NCBI GenBank assembly: GCA_023407575.1
Contig: JAEYLX010000049.1
Location: 446,329 to 510,328, forward strand
Direction: 5' to 3'
Length of the DNA stretch: 64,000 nt
Source of the DNA: Bacillota bacterium
Lineage (GTDB): Bacteria; Bacillota; Clostridia; Lachnospirales; Lachnospiraceae
Position 1 is the stretch's first letter. Each line of letters starts with the position of its first letter. A program made the position numbers and the translations under genes. Of this stretch, positions 1 through 9,570 are shown piece by piece. The notes under the pieces are model-generated. The model made no database searches. It saw only the letters and a list, made by a program, of their open reading frames with translations, and was not told the DNA's origin.

Positions 1-189
1 CTGCCCTGCCTTTGGAATATCCAGCCCTGCCATTAAAGATAACAATGTACTTTTACCACTTCCGGACTTACCGATAATGGCATAGAACTTTCCCTGTTCA
101 AAGTTAACATTAACGTTATTTAAGACATTCTTTTTCTCTGTATTATTGCTATAACTGTAGCTAACATCCTTTAATTCTAATAATGCCAT
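1..189 (-). CDS. ABC transporter ATP-binding protein, N-terminal part (runs off the window)
   Basis: The first 63 codons of a MacB/LolD-type ATPase are present. The start is fixed by GGAGGG a few bases upstream of the ATG at 187-189. The protein begins MALLELKDVSYSY, and the Walker A motif GKSGSGKST lies at about residues 41-49. The rest lies beyond the left edge. The gene is 74 nt upstream of, and on the same strand as, an FtsX-type permease gene that it follows in transcription order, so the pair probably forms one exporter or a cell-envelope peptide-resistance transporter. The substrate cannot be told from this fragment. Confidence 0.9.
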   Translation of the reverse strand, partial: MALLELKDVSYSYSNNTEKKNVLNNVNVNFEQGKFYAIIGKSGSGKSTLLSLMAGLDIPKAGQ

Positions 190-263
190 TTCTACCCTCC
201 ATATAATAGGACCCGCTTATTCTAATTAATATCGGTTCTAAAATTCAAGTATTTCTAGTTGCC

Positions 264-3251
264 TTATTCTGCAGCCTTAAGGATAGACTGCACCGAGCAA
301 CGATTAATCTGACTGATAGAAATGACCGCACCTACCAACCAGCAAGCCACAAAGATTCCTGTTAAGACAAATCCAAAGGTATTAAACCTCATCAACACTA
401 AAAGAGATATAAGTGTGCCAGCGATACCTCCCATTACAACTAGTAAGGATTGCTCCAGGAAAATATTCAGAAAAGAGATACTCTTGGAGGTTCCCTGACC
501 TCTCATCATAGCAATCTCCCTTTTTCTAAGTTGGATTAATATGAAAGGAATTAACATGGCAATCAGCACCACTAATAGATACAATGCCGGAAAGATACGT
601 TCCATATATAACACACGTTGGTTCATTGCTGTCTTTGTGGTTAGATACTCTTTATCCTCTATTACAATAAAATTTCTGATCTCTCTTATCTTTTTGATTT
701 GTGAATATCCTTTACTAAATAAATAACTTTTCAGTTCAGGTAATACTTCTCCACTACTTAATCTAAAATGAAAGCTATCAAAAGAATAGTATTGTAAGAC
801 ATTCTCTTTGTCCCCACCCTTAGTAAGTACGCTTGGTAAAAGATATAATCCTAATTGACAATACACATTATCTAACTTTCCAGCCTTCACATAACTACCA
901 ACCACACGCATATTGTATGAAGATGAATTACCATACTCATCATATATGGATAGTGTTATAATATCACCCAGCCTAATCCCTTTCTCCTCTATATATGCAG
1001 TAGAAACGATGCAATTTGGATACTCAGTGTAGTCCTTTCCAAACATTGTTAGGTCATATCCATCATAGAACTGAACTTGTACTGCCGAACTATAATAGAA
1101 TTCTGGAACTGTGGTCAAGTTATTTGTAAATACAATTCTTGGCCCTTGAAATAACTTATAAAAAAAGGTTTCTACATCAAAATCGGTAACAGGAACATCG
1201 AACTCCGGAATATCTAATTTATTTCCTTCTGCATCTGATCTTCCGGCATAGATAAAATTATACGTTTTTGTCACATTTACCTCTGAAAGATAACCCGAGT
1301 CAACGATATCCTTAACAACATTCCCCTCTACTCTAAGACCGTTCGTTTGCTTACCGTCAATATCCGTAAGATATCCTTTAATATCCGGGCTATTATTAAG
1401 CTCAGCTAATTTCTGATCATATAAGTTTCTAGTATAAGTAAGCTGAAATAACAGTATAACGCCACAAGCAGTTACAAGGATAGGAATAAGGGTACGAATT
1501 TGTCCACGTTTTATGGAAAGCCACATATATTTCCATGGTCCGCCACGTAAGGAAGAAGAAATACCTCCACCTCGCACCCGGAGTTTTCTTCCTGAATGAC
1601 TACGTGATTTAATACTTAAGACAGTAAATAAGAGACAAGAGCAAGTTGCCAATATAAATACAATACATCCTGCTATTAATAACGTTTCCGTTCTTATTTG
1701 TGGAATAAACTCAACTGTTTTAACCGTTGATAATCCACTATTGCTATAGTTAAGGTCGGTTACTGTATACTGTGAAACAATATTTTGCACAAGTTCCATA
1801 CAACGATCGATAACCCCATTACTAATCAGTATGCCAATAACAACCGCTGTCAAGGAAAGGAAGCCTGAGCCGGTAAGAAAGTAGACGAAAATATTACGCT
1901 TTCCTGTTCCAAGTCTATGCATATTCGTAACCGTATCTCTTTGTCTGTAGATAAATAAGAAACCAAAGAGCAATAATACTGCCACACAGACCAAAGCACA
2001 AACCCCAGTGATAAGCACTGCTACTAAAAACACATCCTTTAAAGACTTTGTGGTACTTGCATATCCCTGATCATAGACTGTCATACGAATGCGATCCTGT
2101 AATAGCGGTGTTACTTCTTCTATGAACTTACTCGCTTTACTATTATAAAGTTCTACTTGTGCTAACGTATATGTAAAATGATTGTCCGATAAATTAAATG
2201 CTTGTGACTTAGGAATGAAGATATCCTGTCTGTATTCTTTTTGCAGATTAGTTAACCCAACGATAGTGAAACCATCCTTATAGGCAAACCCTGTTTTAAA
2301 CCAATAACTATCTTTCTTTGCACTGCCCTCTTGAACTGCCAGGGAAAGATTTATTTGATCTCCTATTTTAACGTTTAAAACACCTGCTAATTCTTCCGAC
2401 ATTAAGCACACTTTTGCTCCAGAGATATAATCCTCTTCCGTAAAATTCCTACCCTCCATAAGATATAGAGAACCCTGTTGGAACGGGAGCAAAGCGTTTA
2501 TATTGTTAGTCGCATGAACGGTAACACTGTTGTTGATAATTGAATATGTATTGGCAATATCTCGAAAATAGCTGTCTTCTTCTATCTGATATTTACTGTT
2601 AACAGAGCTGACATCTGCAATCATGCCTTCCATTGAAATGTTAAATCCTGCCGCTGCTGCCGTTGAATTTGAAAAAGGGGATAATTTAATGTAGGTATAA
2701 GAGGAACCGCCCAGATAAAATTCACCATGCAAAATGTAATAATTGCCGATTTCTAATTCCATTCCCATGGAATTCAGATATACCATCTTTCCTTCCATAT
2801 CCTTATAGGAGTAAAGAGTTTCCGTAACCTCACCCTTGTAAACCGATTCATTCTCATTGTAAGAAGTAACATGCACAACCAGAACAGCGTTCTCCTTATA
2901 AAGCGGATCAAAATTTAATCTCTTGGTCCCCTCAATATATCCCAAAGCAACCGCACTTGAGTCCCATTTCTTCACAGCAGGATTTGAAGCAATAATCTCC
3001 GAATTAAATCCCTTATAGGTTTCATCTAAATACGGATTATATTCCATTTCGTCTGGATAGTCCGCTCCCATATATTCAAACACAGCTGTGGTAGTATAGC
3101 TTTTATCACATTCCTTAAGAAAATCGTTAATTGTAACTGTTAGACTTGTCCCAATGCAAAGGATAATCACAACCATAACAATTAGGAAAAAGAACAAAAT
3201 TGATTTCTTCCAGGACCTGAAAATATTTAATAAGCTATGTCTTAAAATCAT
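264..3251 (-). CDS. FtsX/MacB-type ABC transporter permease
   Basis: This is a 995-residue membrane protein. It has an N-terminal membrane segment at about residues 17-38, a long extracellular region, a block of membrane helices at about 405-545, a second helix at about 590, a second extracellular region, and three C-terminal helices after about residue 880. The layout, two FtsX-like halves in one chain, matches the large permeases of the MacB superfamily. GAGGAG precedes the ATG by six bases. The ATPase gene follows at once on the same strand. Related systems move lipoproteins or peptides or confer resistance to them. The substrate here is unknown. Confidence 0.88.
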   Translation of the reverse strand: MILRHSLLNIFRSWKKSILFFFLIVMVVIILCIGTSLTVTINDFLKECDKSYTTTAVFEYMGADYPDEMEYNPYLDETYKGFNSEIIASNPAVKKWDSSAVALGYIEGTKRLNFDPLYKENAVLVVHVTSYNENESVYKGEVTETLYSYKDMEGKMVYLNSMGMELEIGNYYILHGEFYLGGSSYTYIKLSPFSNSTAAAAGFNISMEGMIADVSSVNSKYQIEEDSYFRDIANTYSIINNSVTVHATNNINALLPFQQGSLYLMEGRNFTEEDYISGAKVCLMSEELAGVLNVKIGDQINLSLAVQEGSAKKDSYWFKTGFAYKDGFTIVGLTNLQKEYRQDIFIPKSQAFNLSDNHFTYTLAQVELYNSKASKFIEEVTPLLQDRIRMTVYDQGYASTTKSLKDVFLVAVLITGVCALVCVAVLLLFGFLFIYRQRDTVTNMHRLGTGKRNIFVYFLTGSGFLSLTAVVIGILISNGVIDRCMELVQNIVSQYTVTDLNYSNSGLSTVKTVEFIPQIRTETLLIAGCIVFILATCSCLLFTVLSIKSRSHSGRKLRVRGGGISSSLRGGPWKYMWLSIKRGQIRTLIPILVTACGVILLFQLTYTRNLYDQKLAELNNSPDIKGYLTDIDGKQTNGLRVEGNVVKDIVDSGYLSEVNVTKTYNFIYAGRSDAEGNKLDIPEFDVPVTDFDVETFFYKLFQGPRIVFTNNLTTVPEFYYSSAVQVQFYDGYDLTMFGKDYTEYPNCIVSTAYIEEKGIRLGDIITLSIYDEYGNSSSYNMRVVGSYVKAGKLDNVYCQLGLYLLPSVLTKGGDKENVLQYYSFDSFHFRLSSGEVLPELKSYLFSKGYSQIKKIREIRNFIVIEDKEYLTTKTAMNQRVLYMERIFPALYLLVVLIAMLIPFILIQLRKREIAMMRGQGTSKSISFLNIFLEQSLLVVMGGIAGTLISLLVLMRFNTFGFVLTGIFVACWLVGAVISISQINRCSVQSILKAAE

Positions 3252-3315
3252 AATATACTCCTCTGTGACATTTTTATAAGCTATTAAAAATATAAACCAG
3301 CTTGTATCTAAAAAT

Positions 3316-3359
3316 CCCCTTTAAAATTATTACATAAATTGTAATAATTGTTAAAGGGG
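3316..3359 (-). terminator. Terminator of the sortase-type surface protein gene
   Basis: An inverted repeat of about 19 bp (CCCCTTT...AAAGGGG, one bulged base) has a short AT loop. On the minus strand the stem is followed by ATTTTTAG. It lies between the stop at 3414 and the start of the permease gene, so it separates the two transcription units. Confidence 0.7.
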
Positions 3360-3413
3360 AAGTCAATACATATTGGTAAATTAATCGTATTTTAATCTAT
3401 GTACTTCTACTAG

Positions 3414-4139
3414 TTAACAAAAATTTGTATTCCTGCTATTCCTACCTGCTTTGGCAAAGAAAGAACCAATTATCAAAAATGCAATTGCACCTATACCATA
3501 GACATTTCCTAATGGAATCGTACCAGTCTTTGGAATATTCACTGGATTATCTATTCCTTCGAGCATATAATCAGTAATCACTTTAATTGCATCGTCTGAA
3601 ATATCCTTGTTAAGGGTAGAATCTGCAAGAATCAGGTTTAACTCATCCTGCCAATCAAAAGCTGCTGGTTTCATGCACTCTACAAGATAGGTAATAACAG
3701 CAACAGTAAGGCTGTCACTCCTATTACTTCTTGCCATTTTCAAATACTCAATTGCCTCTGTTGTATCAAAATAATCATCCAATGCCAACAGATACCCAAT
3801 ACAAAATTGCTGATCTGCGGATAAAGCTTGAACATCAATGTCCTTAAGTTCTTTGCCATAAATAAATTGACAATAAACTTCCGCATTATTCTTCCCATCC
3901 GCACTCCAGGAAAGTGCATTAATGATAGCTGCTTTCACATCAATGGGATTATTTGCATCAGCCAAATATTCCGCCATATCTTCTGTGATAGTATTCCGCT
4001 CACTGGCTTTCTTCACTATATCAACATTATAATAGGCTTTGCTAAAGGGGGTAGAAGTTACCGGGGAGTCTGCTAATGCTGTTTCTGTTACAAAAACCAA
4101 ACCAATTATTACTGTAATAATTGCTATTAATTTCTTCAT
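3414..4139 (-). CDS. Secreted protein with a C-terminal sortase-like anchor
   Basis: Start chosen at the ATG at 4137-4139, preceded by AGGGAGG; the frame is open further upstream but without a ribosome site. The 241-residue product starts with a signal peptide (MKKLIAIITVIIGLVFV, then cleavage near ALADS). It ends with NIPKTG, a hydrophobic stretch of about 20 residues and a basic tail (KAGRNSRN), which is the build of a sortase substrate, with IPKTG in place of the usual LPXTG. The middle (about residues 30-205) is probably helical and I do not recognise it. It is likely displayed on the cell surface. No sortase gene is seen nearby. Confidence 0.75.
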   Translation of the reverse strand: MKKLIAIITVIIGLVFVTETALADSPVTSTPFSKAYYNVDIVKKASERNTITEDMAEYLADANNPIDVKAAIINALSWSADGKNNAEVYCQFIYGKELKDIDVQALSADQQFCIGYLLALDDYFDTTEAIEYLKMARSNRSDSLTVAVITYLVECMKPAAFDWQDELNLILADSTLNKDISDDAIKVITDYMLEGIDNPVNIPKTGTIPLGNVYGIGAIAFLIIGSFFAKAGRNSRNTNFC

Positions 4140-4346
4140 AATAACCTCCCTTTCATGATAAAGGTTAACACCTTTACCCTGACACAATATATTTTACTTC
4201 TTATACTCATAGAACTTTACTTTTTCTTAATATAATTATAAAACACATGTATCCATATTTCCAGTTATTTGTTATTTTATTGAAAGCAAAATTCTCTTAA
4301 AACAGATTATTTTCAACTTGCTTTAGAGTTTGGATAACAGAAGTCT

Positions 4347-4829
4347 TCAATATCCATTAATTATGATTATTTCCCCTTCTTCGGGAGACGGAGGTTGAAA
4401 ATTGTCATAATAAAGCGCAGCTGTCTGCTCTGATATGATAATATCATTACCATGGCCTCCATTTCTTTTTCGAATTCGTTCCAGAGCAACTTCCTTAGGG
4501 GTTTTCATATAGTATATCTTTGGTTCTATATCATAATTTTTTAGTAATACGATATATTCCTTTCTCATTTCTCTAGACCAAAAGGAATAGTCTAGAACAA
4601 TATCCATATTTTTCTTAATAAGCGAAATCAGTTTATCATCAAGAAAGTCTTTAATATCTTTCCATATCTCCGTTGGCAAAGGATGTACTTTGTAACCTCG
4701 TTTATAAGATTCTTCGTCAAATGACAGTCTTATCATTCCGTTACGTTCAAATGTTTTAGCTAAAGTAGATTTACCTGCTCCTGCCGGCCCGCACATGAAA
4801 TAAACCTTACTTGTAGACATGTTAGCCAT
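4347..4829 (-). CDS. Small P-loop kinase / zeta-toxin-like ATPase
   Basis: This 160-residue protein has a clear Walker A at residues 14-22 (GPAGAGKST), a DEESY stretch near residue 38, a DYSFW stretch near 100 and an arginine-rich lid (ALERIRKRNGG) near 120. The fold is that of AAA_33/zeta-toxin-like kinases, which phosphorylate small substrates such as nucleotides, sugars or antibiotics. The ribosome site AAGGAGG is well placed. It has no visible antitoxin partner, so a stand-alone kinase is more likely than a toxin. The substrate is unknown. Confidence 0.8.
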   Translation of the reverse strand: MANMSTSKVYFMCGPAGAGKSTLAKTFERNGMIRLSFDEESYKRGYKVHPLPTEIWKDIKDFLDDKLISLIKKNMDIVLDYSFWSREMRKEYIVLLKNYDIEPKIYYMKTPKEVALERIRKRNGGHGNDIIISEQTAALYYDNFQPPSPEEGEIIIINGY

Positions 4830-4947
4830 ATAATTACCTCCTTGTGTTGCATGAAGTAATTATAGATTACATGTAGAAATTTTCAAGTACAAAAGTATCA
4901 AGAACTCTAAATATACATAACTATATATCTATATAATAATTTAATGG

Positions 4948-6654
4948 GTGTATGGTATGAATACATGTAGTAATCGTATCGTTGGAGAAGAATACGCTGA
5001 TTTTATTGCAGACTATGAACTAGATACAGAGGAAAACCTTGCTAATAAGGGAATATGCTATATACCAATTGATTCTACTTTCACAGCAGTCTATATGCCA
5101 TTAAATATATTACCAACCAACCCTATGCGGGAATACGGTTACAAGGTTTATGCCAGACTATTCGGATTATTAGACTTGCAAAGTTTAGAAACTTCCGGTG
5201 TTAGCAGACTTCGCAATATACCTGGTTTAGATATAAGAGGTCAAGGAGTTTTAATAGGAATCGTGGATACAGGAATTGATTATACTCATAAAGCTTTTAC
5301 TTATTCCAATAACACAACAAAAATAGTATCTATTTGGGATCAGACTATTCAAAGTAATTATGCTCCTGAAAATTTCTATTTTGGGACAGAGTATTCAAGA
5401 GAACAGATTAATTCTGCACTCCAAAATAGTAATCCGCTAACAATTGTTCCAAGTACTGATAGTATCGGTCACGGGACTTTTCTTGCTGGTATTGCGGCAG
5501 GCAACGTAGATAATGAAAATAATTTTTCTGGAGTAGTTCCCGACTCTGAACTTATAGTTGTTAAACTTAAGGAAGCAAAAGCTGGATTTAAGGATTATTA
5601 TATGGTCTCACAAGATATTGTTAGTTATCAAGAAAATGATATTATGCTGGGGGTAAAATACTTGATTGATACTGCCGCAAAATATCAACGACCAATCTCT
5701 ATCTGCATAGGACTTGGAACCTCACAAGGTGCTCATGATGAATACGGTGCTTTAAGTACCTACGTATCAAACCTCTCACAAAAGGATGGTGTATCAATAG
5801 CCATTGCAGCAGGTAATGAAGGTAATAGCCGCCATCATTTTGAAAGTACTTTATTAACTGGTACTGATACAGAAACAATGGAATTAATAATTGGACCAGA
5901 CGAACCAGGGCTTTATATGGAAATATGGGGAGATGTTCCTAATACCTTTTCCCTCGAAATGATCTCGCCCGGAGGCGAAATAGTTCCTTTAATTTCACCA
6001 AGAATAAACGAAAGAAGAGAAATACGCTTCATTTTTGAAATCACAACTATTTTTATAGAATTTCTATTGGTAGGGTCTCGCTCTGGTGCACAAGTGGTTG
6101 CATTACGATTTAAAAATCCCGCTGAGGGTTCTTGGCGAATTACAATAAAAAAAATTAATAAAAGTTTGGCTTTGCATATTAATAGCTGGTTACCTATGAC
6201 CGGATTTATCGGTAATGGAACTTTTTTTATTCCATCATCCCCCTACACAACATTAACTTCTCCTGCCAATACATTTAATCCAGTCGTTGCTACAGCCTAT
6301 GATAATTCAAATGGCAGCCTTTATATGAATGCCAGCAGAGGTTTTACCCGCACCGGACAAATCTCACCAGATTTAGCAGCTCCAGGAGTTAATATTATCG
6401 GTCCAATTCCGGGCAATAAATACGCCAAACATTCGGGAACCAGTATCGCAGCCGCTCATACTGCTGGTGTTGCAGCTATGCTTTTAGAATGGGGTAAGGT
6501 GAGAAGAAATGTTAGATACCTGGATGGAGTGGATGTGAAAAATCTTTTAATACGTGGTGCAAATAGAGACCCCGGAAAAGTATATCCGAATAGGGAAAAT
6601 GGCTATGGAACGCTGAATATATTTGGTGTATTTGAAAATCTTAGAGGCAATTAA
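4948..6654 (+). CDS. Subtilisin-like serine protease, S8 family, Csp-like
   Basis: A 568-residue subtilase with the intact triad Asp107 (IVDTGID), His175 (GHGTFLAG) and Ser499 (SGTSIAAAH). A prodomain of about 95 residues precedes it, there is an insertion domain between His and Ser (about residues 290-400), and there is no signal peptide. This is the build of the clostridial Csp germination proteases, which are packed in the spore and activate the cortex hydrolase SleC. Many Lachnospiraceae carry several paralogues whose role is untested. The first ATG (4948) and the one at 4957 are both possible and neither has a strong ribosome site. It is monocistronic. Confidence 0.85.
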   Translation: MYGMNTCSNRIVGEEYADFIADYELDTEENLANKGICYIPIDSTFTAVYMPLNILPTNPMREYGYKVYARLFGLLDLQSLETSGVSRLRNIPGLDIRGQGVLIGIVDTGIDYTHKAFTYSNNTTKIVSIWDQTIQSNYAPENFYFGTEYSREQINSALQNSNPLTIVPSTDSIGHGTFLAGIAAGNVDNENNFSGVVPDSELIVVKLKEAKAGFKDYYMVSQDIVSYQENDIMLGVKYLIDTAAKYQRPISICIGLGTSQGAHDEYGALSTYVSNLSQKDGVSIAIAAGNEGNSRHHFESTLLTGTDTETMELIIGPDEPGLYMEIWGDVPNTFSLEMISPGGEIVPLISPRINERREIRFIFEITTIFIEFLLVGSRSGAQVVALRFKNPAEGSWRITIKKINKSLALHINSWLPMTGFIGNGTFFIPSSPYTTLTSPANTFNPVVATAYDNSNGSLYMNASRGFTRTGQISPDLAAPGVNIIGPIPGNKYAKHSGTSIAAAHTAGVAAMLLEWGKVRRNVRYLDGVDVKNLLIRGANRDPGKVYPNRENGYGTLNIFGVFENLRGN

Positions 6655-6680
6655 TATGATTATCTCATTTTAACGTAAAA

Positions 6681-6721
6681 CCCTCTTAATTACTTACACA
6701 GACTGTAAGTAATTAAGAGGG
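6681..6721. terminator. Bidirectional terminator hairpin
   Basis: A perfect 18-bp stem (CCCTCTTAATTACTTACA and its complement) with a 5-nt loop lies between convergent genes. On the minus strand it is followed by TTTTACG, so it should stop the kinase gene transcript and may also stop the subtilase transcript. Confidence 0.8.
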
Positions 6722-6734
6722 AAAAGTAAATTCA

Positions 6735-7520
6735 TTACAATAAACGTTCTACAGCCCTATGTAACCCTGTAATCCAAGGTCTTGACTCCACCATTTTAAT
6801 ACCTGATTTTTTGCAAGTATCTACTTGCCAATCTCCGTAGGCAATACTAATATCTGCTCTATATTCTTGCAGGTCTCCACCTTCTCTAGCTAAATAATTC
6901 TGCACTATATGATTTTTATCTGGCTCTCTTACGAAGATAGTTTTAATTTCTGGATTATCAAATGATGTTGTAAGTTCAGGATGAATAAAATCGCCCTCAA
7001 TGATGATAGGTAATTTATCTTCAATATGTCTGTTTGCAAGTTCTATTAATACAGGGCACATTTCTTTACTTACATCAATTAACCACTTTACATTGCTCTC
7101 CACTCCAATATTTTTCCAGTCCACACCTTCATCCCAATAATGAATTGCAGGAAAATTCTCCTTTGTGGTAACTGTTTTTATAGCCAAGTGAATATCATCT
7201 GCCTCTATAACATTTACACCGTAGAACTTTGCAATTTCGTAAGCCAAGCTAGATTTACCGGTGCCAGATGGTCCACCTATAAATAATACTGTCCAATTTC
7301 TATCCTTATTCAAATAAGCCTCCCCCAATCCCCATAGAATAAATTCAAGTTTTGAACAATTTTTAATTTTTCCATTAAATAAAGTAAATTTTGAATCAAT
7401 CATCTCAGCTAAATACTGAATTTCTATTATAAAATCAACATCTTCATTGCATCTTATAAACTTTAAGAAACTCCCATCATGGAATATATCAAATGTTTCT
7501 GCTTGAACTTTTAATAGCAT
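6735..7520 (-). CDS. P-loop kinase with an N-terminal domain shared with a transposon cargo gene
   Basis: 261 residues in two parts. Residues 80-261 form a P-loop kinase with Walker A GGPSGTGKS at 82-90 and an EADDIHLA stretch about 30 residues later, as in 2-phosphoglycerate-kinase-like or nucleoside kinases. Residues 1-64 are a different module: they match, at both protein and DNA level, the 5' part of the broken gene at 9751-10178 inside the Tn7-like element. The match continues upstream through the ribosome site (AAGGAG) and into the tail of the preceding gene. The gene therefore looks like a chimera made by recombination. The substrate is unknown. Confidence 0.7.
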   Translation of the reverse strand: MLLKVQAETFDIFHDGSFLKFIRCNEDVDFIIEIQYLAEMIDSKFTLFNGKIKNCSKLEFILWGLGEAYLNKDRNWTVLFIGGPSGTGKSSLAYEIAKFYGVNVIEADDIHLAIKTVTTKENFPAIHYWDEGVDWKNIGVESNVKWLIDVSKEMCPVLIELANRHIEDKLPIIIEGDFIHPELTTSFDNPEIKTIFVREPDKNHIVQNYLAREGGDLQEYRADISIAYGDWQVDTCKKSGIKMVESRPWITGLHRAVERLL

Positions 7521-7579
7521 TTATAATACTCCTTATAGAAAAACTTAATTCTTTAGAACCGTATTCATGTCGTCTTTAG
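7329..7579. repeat. Copy of a 250-bp segment also present inside the Tn7-like element
   Basis: This stretch aligns end to end with 9988-10239, with two single-base gaps and scattered substitutions. It covers the last codons of a HEAT-type gene (KDDMNTVLKN in this copy), the gap, the ribosome site and about 64 codons of the next gene. To the left of 7329 the two loci have nothing in common. Confidence 0.85.
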
Positions 7580-7697
7580 TTATGGTAAGTATATTTCAAC
7601 TTATTTTCCATTATAAACCTACTCCGTACTATTATCAAAACTATTCTTACATAATTCAACAGAGTAAGCTTTCATTTGCATAAAGCTTTTAAACATA

Positions 7698-7733
7698 AAT
7701 AGACCTTCTATGAACTATTATAGAAGGTCTATT
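7698..7733 (-). terminator. Terminator after the nucleotidyltransferase gene
   Basis: A perfect 14-bp inverted repeat (AATAGACCTTCTAT and its complement) with an 8-nt loop lies 75 nt beyond the stop of the minus-strand gene at 7808. T-rich sequence occurs on both sides, though no long T run follows directly. Confidence 0.6.
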
Positions 7734-7807
7734 ATTAATATGCTGTCTTTTTCATATATTTATTTTTAACATCTTACAACCTCGTCAGCAATACTAATCT
7801 TTCGCAC

Positions 7808-8890
7808 TTATTTTGATCTCATAAATTGGCTATATAATTGTTCAAAGGTATCGTATTGTTCGACTTTCCTCCCTACCTGATTATATTCTTCGAGATATTC
7901 ATCCATAGCCTCCAGAAATCTATCTTTGAATAATATAAGATTATCAACGTCAAAATATTGTATTAAATCAACCTTCTTTGTTCCTCTTGTTTCTGCCATT
8001 TCATCAAGATAGTTTTGCGCACCCATTGCTACATGATAAGCATAAGACTTGTCCCCTACATCTATACTTTTAAAAACCTTATTCCGGTAGTTACACCATA
8101 ATTCTTCATAAGTTCCCCTAAGATTATCATAAGTAGGTACAGGTAGTTCAACAAGGTTTTTTTGCATAGTTTCATATAACCCCACCATACTTTTTAGCAT
8201 GTCATAGGAAGTATTCCGGATTTCATCGATTGTTTTCGAATTAATCACATTCATATATTTTATAATAAAATTATCAGGTAGATATTGATATTTGCTTATT
8301 TCCTCCAGATATCTCTTAACGCCACGTCTAAAATAGGTATTATTCAAATGGACAAGTGCGTTTATCAGATTATATAATACTCCATAAGAAGCATACCTTA
8401 CCGTACCCAAATCATCCGTCAGTAGTGTATTAGTATATTCTTGTTTTGCTCTATCAATATGCTTTTTTGCTCTTGTTATATTGTCTCTTCCAATGGGTTT
8501 TGCCAAGGAATTGAGTGCTCTCTGTCTATACGTATTAAATCTCTCCCTATATTCGGGTTTGGCACAATATAATATCTGTAAATCAACAAGGCAGGAAATA
8601 CCCGGGTTCTCTAGGTTAGCCTTTGCTTCAATGTTATCCCATGGAGTACAGTATATATCGTATCCGACATCCTCCAGTATAAAACAGGTAGAGAATTCCC
8701 ATCCACGATCCGTGTTATTAATTATTATAAGGTCAAGATCGCTTTTTTCATAATAATCATCCGTACTAAAAGAACCAGTTAGTCCAATGATTGCTATGTC
8801 CTCTGGAAAATCTCTCTTAGCGCGTTCAATTATCATATTGATTAGTTTTTCATTTTTATCCTTTAGCTTTTGCTTAATCAAATCCTCCAT
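7808..8890 (-). CDS. Nucleotidyltransferase-domain protein
   Basis: The start is the ATG at 8888-8890, seven bases after GAGAGG; a TTG five codons upstream overlaps that ribosome site and is unlikely. The 360-residue product has the polymerase-beta-type nucleotidyltransferase signature GSF...SDLDLIII near residue 40-60, with two Asp residues that would bind metal. A long helical region follows, as in aminoglycoside or kanamycin nucleotidyltransferase-like proteins. It probably transfers a nucleotide to a small molecule, possibly an antibiotic. No resistance can be claimed from sequence alone. It is monocistronic. Confidence 0.75.
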   Translation of the reverse strand: MEDLIKQKLKDKNEKLINMIIERAKRDFPEDIAIIGLTGSFSTDDYYEKSDLDLIIINNTDRGWEFSTCFILEDVGYDIYCTPWDNIEAKANLENPGISCLVDLQILYCAKPEYRERFNTYRQRALNSLAKPIGRDNITRAKKHIDRAKQEYTNTLLTDDLGTVRYASYGVLYNLINALVHLNNTYFRRGVKRYLEEISKYQYLPDNFIIKYMNVINSKTIDEIRNTSYDMLKSMVGLYETMQKNLVELPVPTYDNLRGTYEELWCNYRNKVFKSIDVGDKSYAYHVAMGAQNYLDEMAETRGTKKVDLIQYFDVDNLILFKDRFLEAMDEYLEEYNQVGRKVEQYDTFEQLYSQFMRSK

Positions 8891-9020
8891 AATATTTCCT
8901 CTCAATCACTATCGTAGTAATTCAACATAACAAAATAATTGCTTTGTTTATTATCATTATATAAGCATAGTAATTTTAAAGATATTCCAACTTTAATTAT
9001 AATTAGTTTATACCATGGAA

Positions 9021-9054
9021 AAGGGAGGTACTTGTATTAACCAAGTCCTCCCTT
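9021..9054 (-). terminator. Terminator of the small HTH gene
   Basis: AAGGGAGG/CCTCCCTT with an inner ACTTG/CAAGT extension, one bulge and a 7-nt loop. It starts four bases past the stop codon at 9058-9060. No strong T run follows, so efficiency is uncertain. Confidence 0.55.
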
Positions 9055-9057
9055 AAG

Positions 9058-9327
9058 TTAAGCTTTATAAACAATTTTACGTACTGTTTCATATGCCAGT
9101 CCAAATTCCTGTGCTATTTGATTGATGGTATCGCCTATTTGATATTGCTGTTTTATTTGATTATTTCTTTTCACAAAATAACGTTTTGAGCCATTCTTCT
9201 CTCCCCACTTCAAGCGTTCCTCGCCTGCGGGTATATACAAGACCTCTCCACTTATGTGTTTCTGAATTTCGATTAAAAGATATTCCGGTAATACTTCTGC
9301 TGCATTTTTATATTTCATAATATCCAC
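9058..9327 (-). CDS. Small HTH protein, Mor/CD3324-like
   Basis: An 89-residue protein with a conserved N-terminal part (residues 9-50, with EVLPEYLL and LYIPAGEERLKWG) and a C-terminal helix-turn-helix (DTINQIAQEFGLAYETVRKIVY). This is the layout of the CD3324-type, Mor-activator-related family that is common in Clostridia. It probably binds DNA; the target is unknown. A second ATG (residue 4) also fits the GGAGTGGATAT ribosome site. Before the Tn7-like insertion this gene lay directly downstream of rlmD. Confidence 0.75.
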   Translation of the reverse strand: MDIMKYKNAAEVLPEYLLIEIQKHISGEVLYIPAGEERLKWGEKNGSKRYFVKRNNQIKQQYQIGDTINQIAQEFGLAYETVRKIVYKA

Positions 9328-9556
9328 TCCTTATTTATCATATATAAATAAAGTTCAGAGTTCAGCAGATAGTTTACTATATACCCATACAGAATAGTAA
9401 CTATCGCTTACTCTGCATGGGATAATACTTGATTCAGACTATTATGCAAGATAATTCTTAATTTCAAGCCTTATTCACCTCCGTAAAAGGATTTTCCTTA
9501 TATAAATTTTTATTATTTAAATCATAAAACGTCAGTCTCAATTTTAACATTATAAT
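9328..9556. other. Gene-free stretch left of the transposon
   Basis: It holds the upstream region of the small HTH gene and an imperfect hairpin (GATAGTTTACTAT...ATAGTAACTATC, about 9370-9410). I see no gene. The last five bases (9552-9556, ATAAT) are the left copy of the target-site duplication. Confidence 0.6.
9552..9556. repeat. Target-site duplication, left copy (ATAAT)
   Basis: The five bases directly before the left TGTTC tip. They are identical to 20908-20912. Confidence 0.85.
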
Positions 9557-9570
9557 TGTTCCTGTATAAA

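Noticed and set aside
541..726. 61-codon plus-strand frame inside the permease gene
   Set aside because: It is antisense to a well-supported gene and has no ribosome site.
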